From assembly GCA_016713925.1 (NCBI GenBank), contig JADJOH010000006.1:248001-312000 (forward strand): a stretch of DNA of 64,000 nt. The letters run 5' to 3'. A model generated the notes under the pieces. It was not told the origin of the DNA. It searched no databases and saw only the letters and a list, made by a program, of their open reading frames with translations. How positions within the stretch are numbered: position 1 is the stretch's first letter; every line of letters starts with the position of its first letter. Shown here one piece after another: positions 62,513-64,000 of the stretch. The translations under genes and the position numbers were made by a program. The stretch comes from Bacteroidota bacterium (lineage in GTDB: Bacteria; Bacteroidota; Bacteroidia; AKYH767-A; OLB10).

Positions 62513-64000
62513 TTGAAAGAGCTTCTCCCACTCAATAAATTCTTCTATAAGTATCGATTGCATTTCTTAAGTGGGATAGTGTTTGTCACGATTTCTAATC
62601 TTTTCGGCATTTTTCCGGCACAATTGACACGAAATGCCCTGGATCTGGTGGCGGCTAATATCGATAGCTATCGCCTTTTTCAAGGATTTGATCATCAACA
62701 GGAAATTTATAATTTATTGATATATAATGTTTTGATTTTTGGAGTATTGGTCTTATCGATGGCATTAATGAAGGGCGTTTTTATGTTTTTAATGCGGCAA
62801 ACCATTATTGTGATGTCGCGCCATATTGAATATGACCTGAAAAACGAGGTCTATGCGCAGTATCAGCGTCTCGGAATGAATTTTTACAATCGGAACAGCA
62901 CGGGTGATTTGATGAACCGGATCAGTGAAGATGTCGGTCGGGTGCGGATGTATGTAGGACCGGCAATAATGTATTCGATAAATATGCTGGTCATGTTTAT
63001 CCTGGTGATTTGGGCCATGTATTCTGTCAATCCCCGACTGGCGACATTTGTTTTATTGCCCTTGCCTGTGATGACCTATCTGGTTTATTTTGTTCATAAT
63101 CGCATCAATAAACGCAGCGAGGAAGTACAGGAACAACTTTCTACTTTATCCACTTTTGTTCAGGAAACTTTTTCGGGAATACGTTTGATAAAGGCTTATG
63201 TTAGAGAAGCGGACTATCTTAATTTTTATAAAAAGCAAACAGAAGCTTATTCCACGCGATCGATGGAATTGGTGAAAGTGAATGCCTTATTTATGCCGAC
63301 ACTTTTAATGCTGGTAGGATTGAGTACGATCCTGACGATCTATCTCGGAAGTATTGAAGTCATCAATGGCCGGTTGAGTCTGGGAAATATTGCGGAGTTT
63401 GTTATCTATGTAAACATGCTGACCTGGCCGGTAGCTTCATTGGGATGGGTGATTACGATAGTGCAACGTGCAGCCGCATCTCAAAAGAGGATCTCTGAAT
63501 TTTTAAAAGAAGTACCGGATATTGTTTCAGGAGCTGAGCCGTGTGATACTTTAAAAGGCGACTATGAATTTGTAAATGTTTCATTGGGCTATGAAGCGAA
63601 CCGACCATTGGTTTTGAAAGAGGTGAGTTTTAAAATTCCTGCCGGTTCTTCGTTAGGGATTATTGGAAGAACAGGTTCCGGTAAGTCATCCCTTGTTCAC
63701 TTATTGTTGCGGTTAGCCGATCCGGTAGAGGGTACTATTTTGTTAGATGGAAAAAATTTGAAAACCTATCAGACCGATAGTTACCGCCAACATATTGGAC
63801 TGGTTCCTCAGGATGTTTTTTTATTTTCAGATACTATTTCGGCGAATATCGGTTTTGGAATTCCAGGAAAAGAGGTCACCGATGCATTAATAGAACAGGC
63901 TGCCCGCAATGCGGAAGTCTATACCAACATTATGGAGTTTCCCGATAAATTCAATACCCGAATCGGTGAAAGAGGGATTACTTTATCGGGAGGGCAAAAG
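62513..64000 (+). CDS. ABC exporter (permease-ATPase), incomplete at window end
   Basis: The frame is open from a TTG at 62513 (an in-frame stop lies at 62492) to the window edge, 496 residues. It has an ABC type-1 exporter membrane domain with six helices (first near FLSGIVFVTISNLFGIFPAQ), the loop motif YNRNSTGDLMNRISEDVGRV, then an ATPase with Walker A GRTGSGKSS, Q-loop LVPQDVFLF and the signature LSGGQK at the end. Walker B is outside. It is a lipid, drug or peptide half-transporter of the MsbA/MdlB type. The TTG start fits the usual KxxLPLNKFFYKYR beginning. Confidence 0.9.
   Translation, partial: MKELLPLNKFFYKYRLHFLSGIVFVTISNLFGIFPAQLTRNALDLVAANIDSYRLFQGFDHQQEIYNLLIYNVLIFGVLVLSMALMKGVFMFLMRQTIIVMSRHIEYDLKNEVYAQYQRLGMNFYNRNSTGDLMNRISEDVGRVRMYVGPAIMYSINMLVMFILVIWAMYSVNPRLATFVLLPLPVMTYLVYFVHNRINKRSEEVQEQLSTLSTFVQETFSGIRLIKAYVREADYLNFYKKQTEAYSTRSMELVKVNALFMPTLLMLVGLSTILTIYLGSIEVINGRLSLGNIAEFVIYVNMLTWPVASLGWVITIVQRAAASQKRISEFLKEVPDIVSGAEPCDTLKGDYEFVNVSLGYEANRPLVLKEVSFKIPAGSSLGIIGRTGSGKSSLVHLLLRLADPVEGTILLDGKNLKTYQTDSYRQHIGLVPQDVFLFSDTISANIGFGIPGKEVTDALIEQAARNAEVYTNIMEFPDKFNTRIGERGITLSGGQK

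Overview
The window looks like a chromosome segment of an uncultured or draft-sequenced Bacteroidota bacterium, probably near Chitinophagales/Sphingobacteriales. The evidence is: several large secreted proteins ending in type IX secretion (T9SS) sorting domains, type A (around 11000, 39300, 43700, 45200) and type B (41500-41745); -7 promoter elements of the form TAnnTTTG with a TTG/TTTG about 18-21 bases upstream; no clear Shine-Dalgarno sequences; an unusually long NusB; and the operon order leucine dehydrogenase - nusB - DUF1573 - yajC - ybbR-like - coaE. I found no rRNA, tRNA, prophage, insertion sequence or CRISPR array.

Layout. 1-3.4 kb: end of a TPR gene, an NAD-binding epimerase-like gene, a small exported three-repeat protein and two overlapping thioredoxin-fold genes. 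3.5-6.4 kb: uvrA. 6.7-11.1 kb: a huge secreted FG-GAP plus vanadium-haloperoxidase-like protein, split by a frameshift. 11.2-17.1 kb: a FAD oxidoreductase, a frameshifted beta-propeller protein, a membrane protein, uvrB and an FKBP lipoprotein. 17.6-31.3 kb: small stress and metabolic genes (AhpD-like, NTF2-like, DinB-like, OsmC, fatty acid hydroxylase, amt with an adjacent membrane-tethered receiver protein, a four-copy zinc-ribbon protein, MFS, carbonic anhydrase, VOC, DoxX), separated by repeat-rich spacers. 31.4-33.5 kb: a three-gene operon and a TIGR02757 gene. 34-36 kb: a frameshifted helical-repeat gene. 36-52.5 kb: the secretome block, with a gingipain-like protease, a CHU_C/type B protein with four near-identical repeats, a second haloperoxidase-like lipoprotein and a roughly 2480-residue secreted protein with a co-transcribed partner. 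52.9-55.2 kb: a CarD/Tudor-like small protein, a YrdC/Sua5 family gene and proC. 55.3-62.3 kb: one tight minus-strand housekeeping operon. 62.5-64 kb: the start of an ABC exporter, running off the window.

Two features stand out. First, coding disruptions are frequent: eight single-base indels (two clearly in homopolymers) and one in-frame TGA. They hit the FG-GAP/haloperoxidase gene, the propeller gene, the helical-repeat gene (twice), the type B gene (TGA), the giant gene (three times) and the ybbR-like gene. Correcting each by one base restores an exact multiple of three, so sequence error is likely for many, although slow decay or phase variation is possible. Second, the spacers carry dispersed simple repeats. 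Four arrays share one heptanucleotide (CTWCCGG and its complement). A separate TTAAACC heptad array abuts a stop codon. There is also a 26-bp minisatellite, a nested inverted repeat and many small hairpins.

The genes are mostly ordinary. The best candidates for unusual biology are the Amt/receiver-TM pair, the tandem zinc-ribbon protein, the two haloperoxidase-like secreted proteins, the lysine-rich insertion in UvrA and the heptad repeat family.
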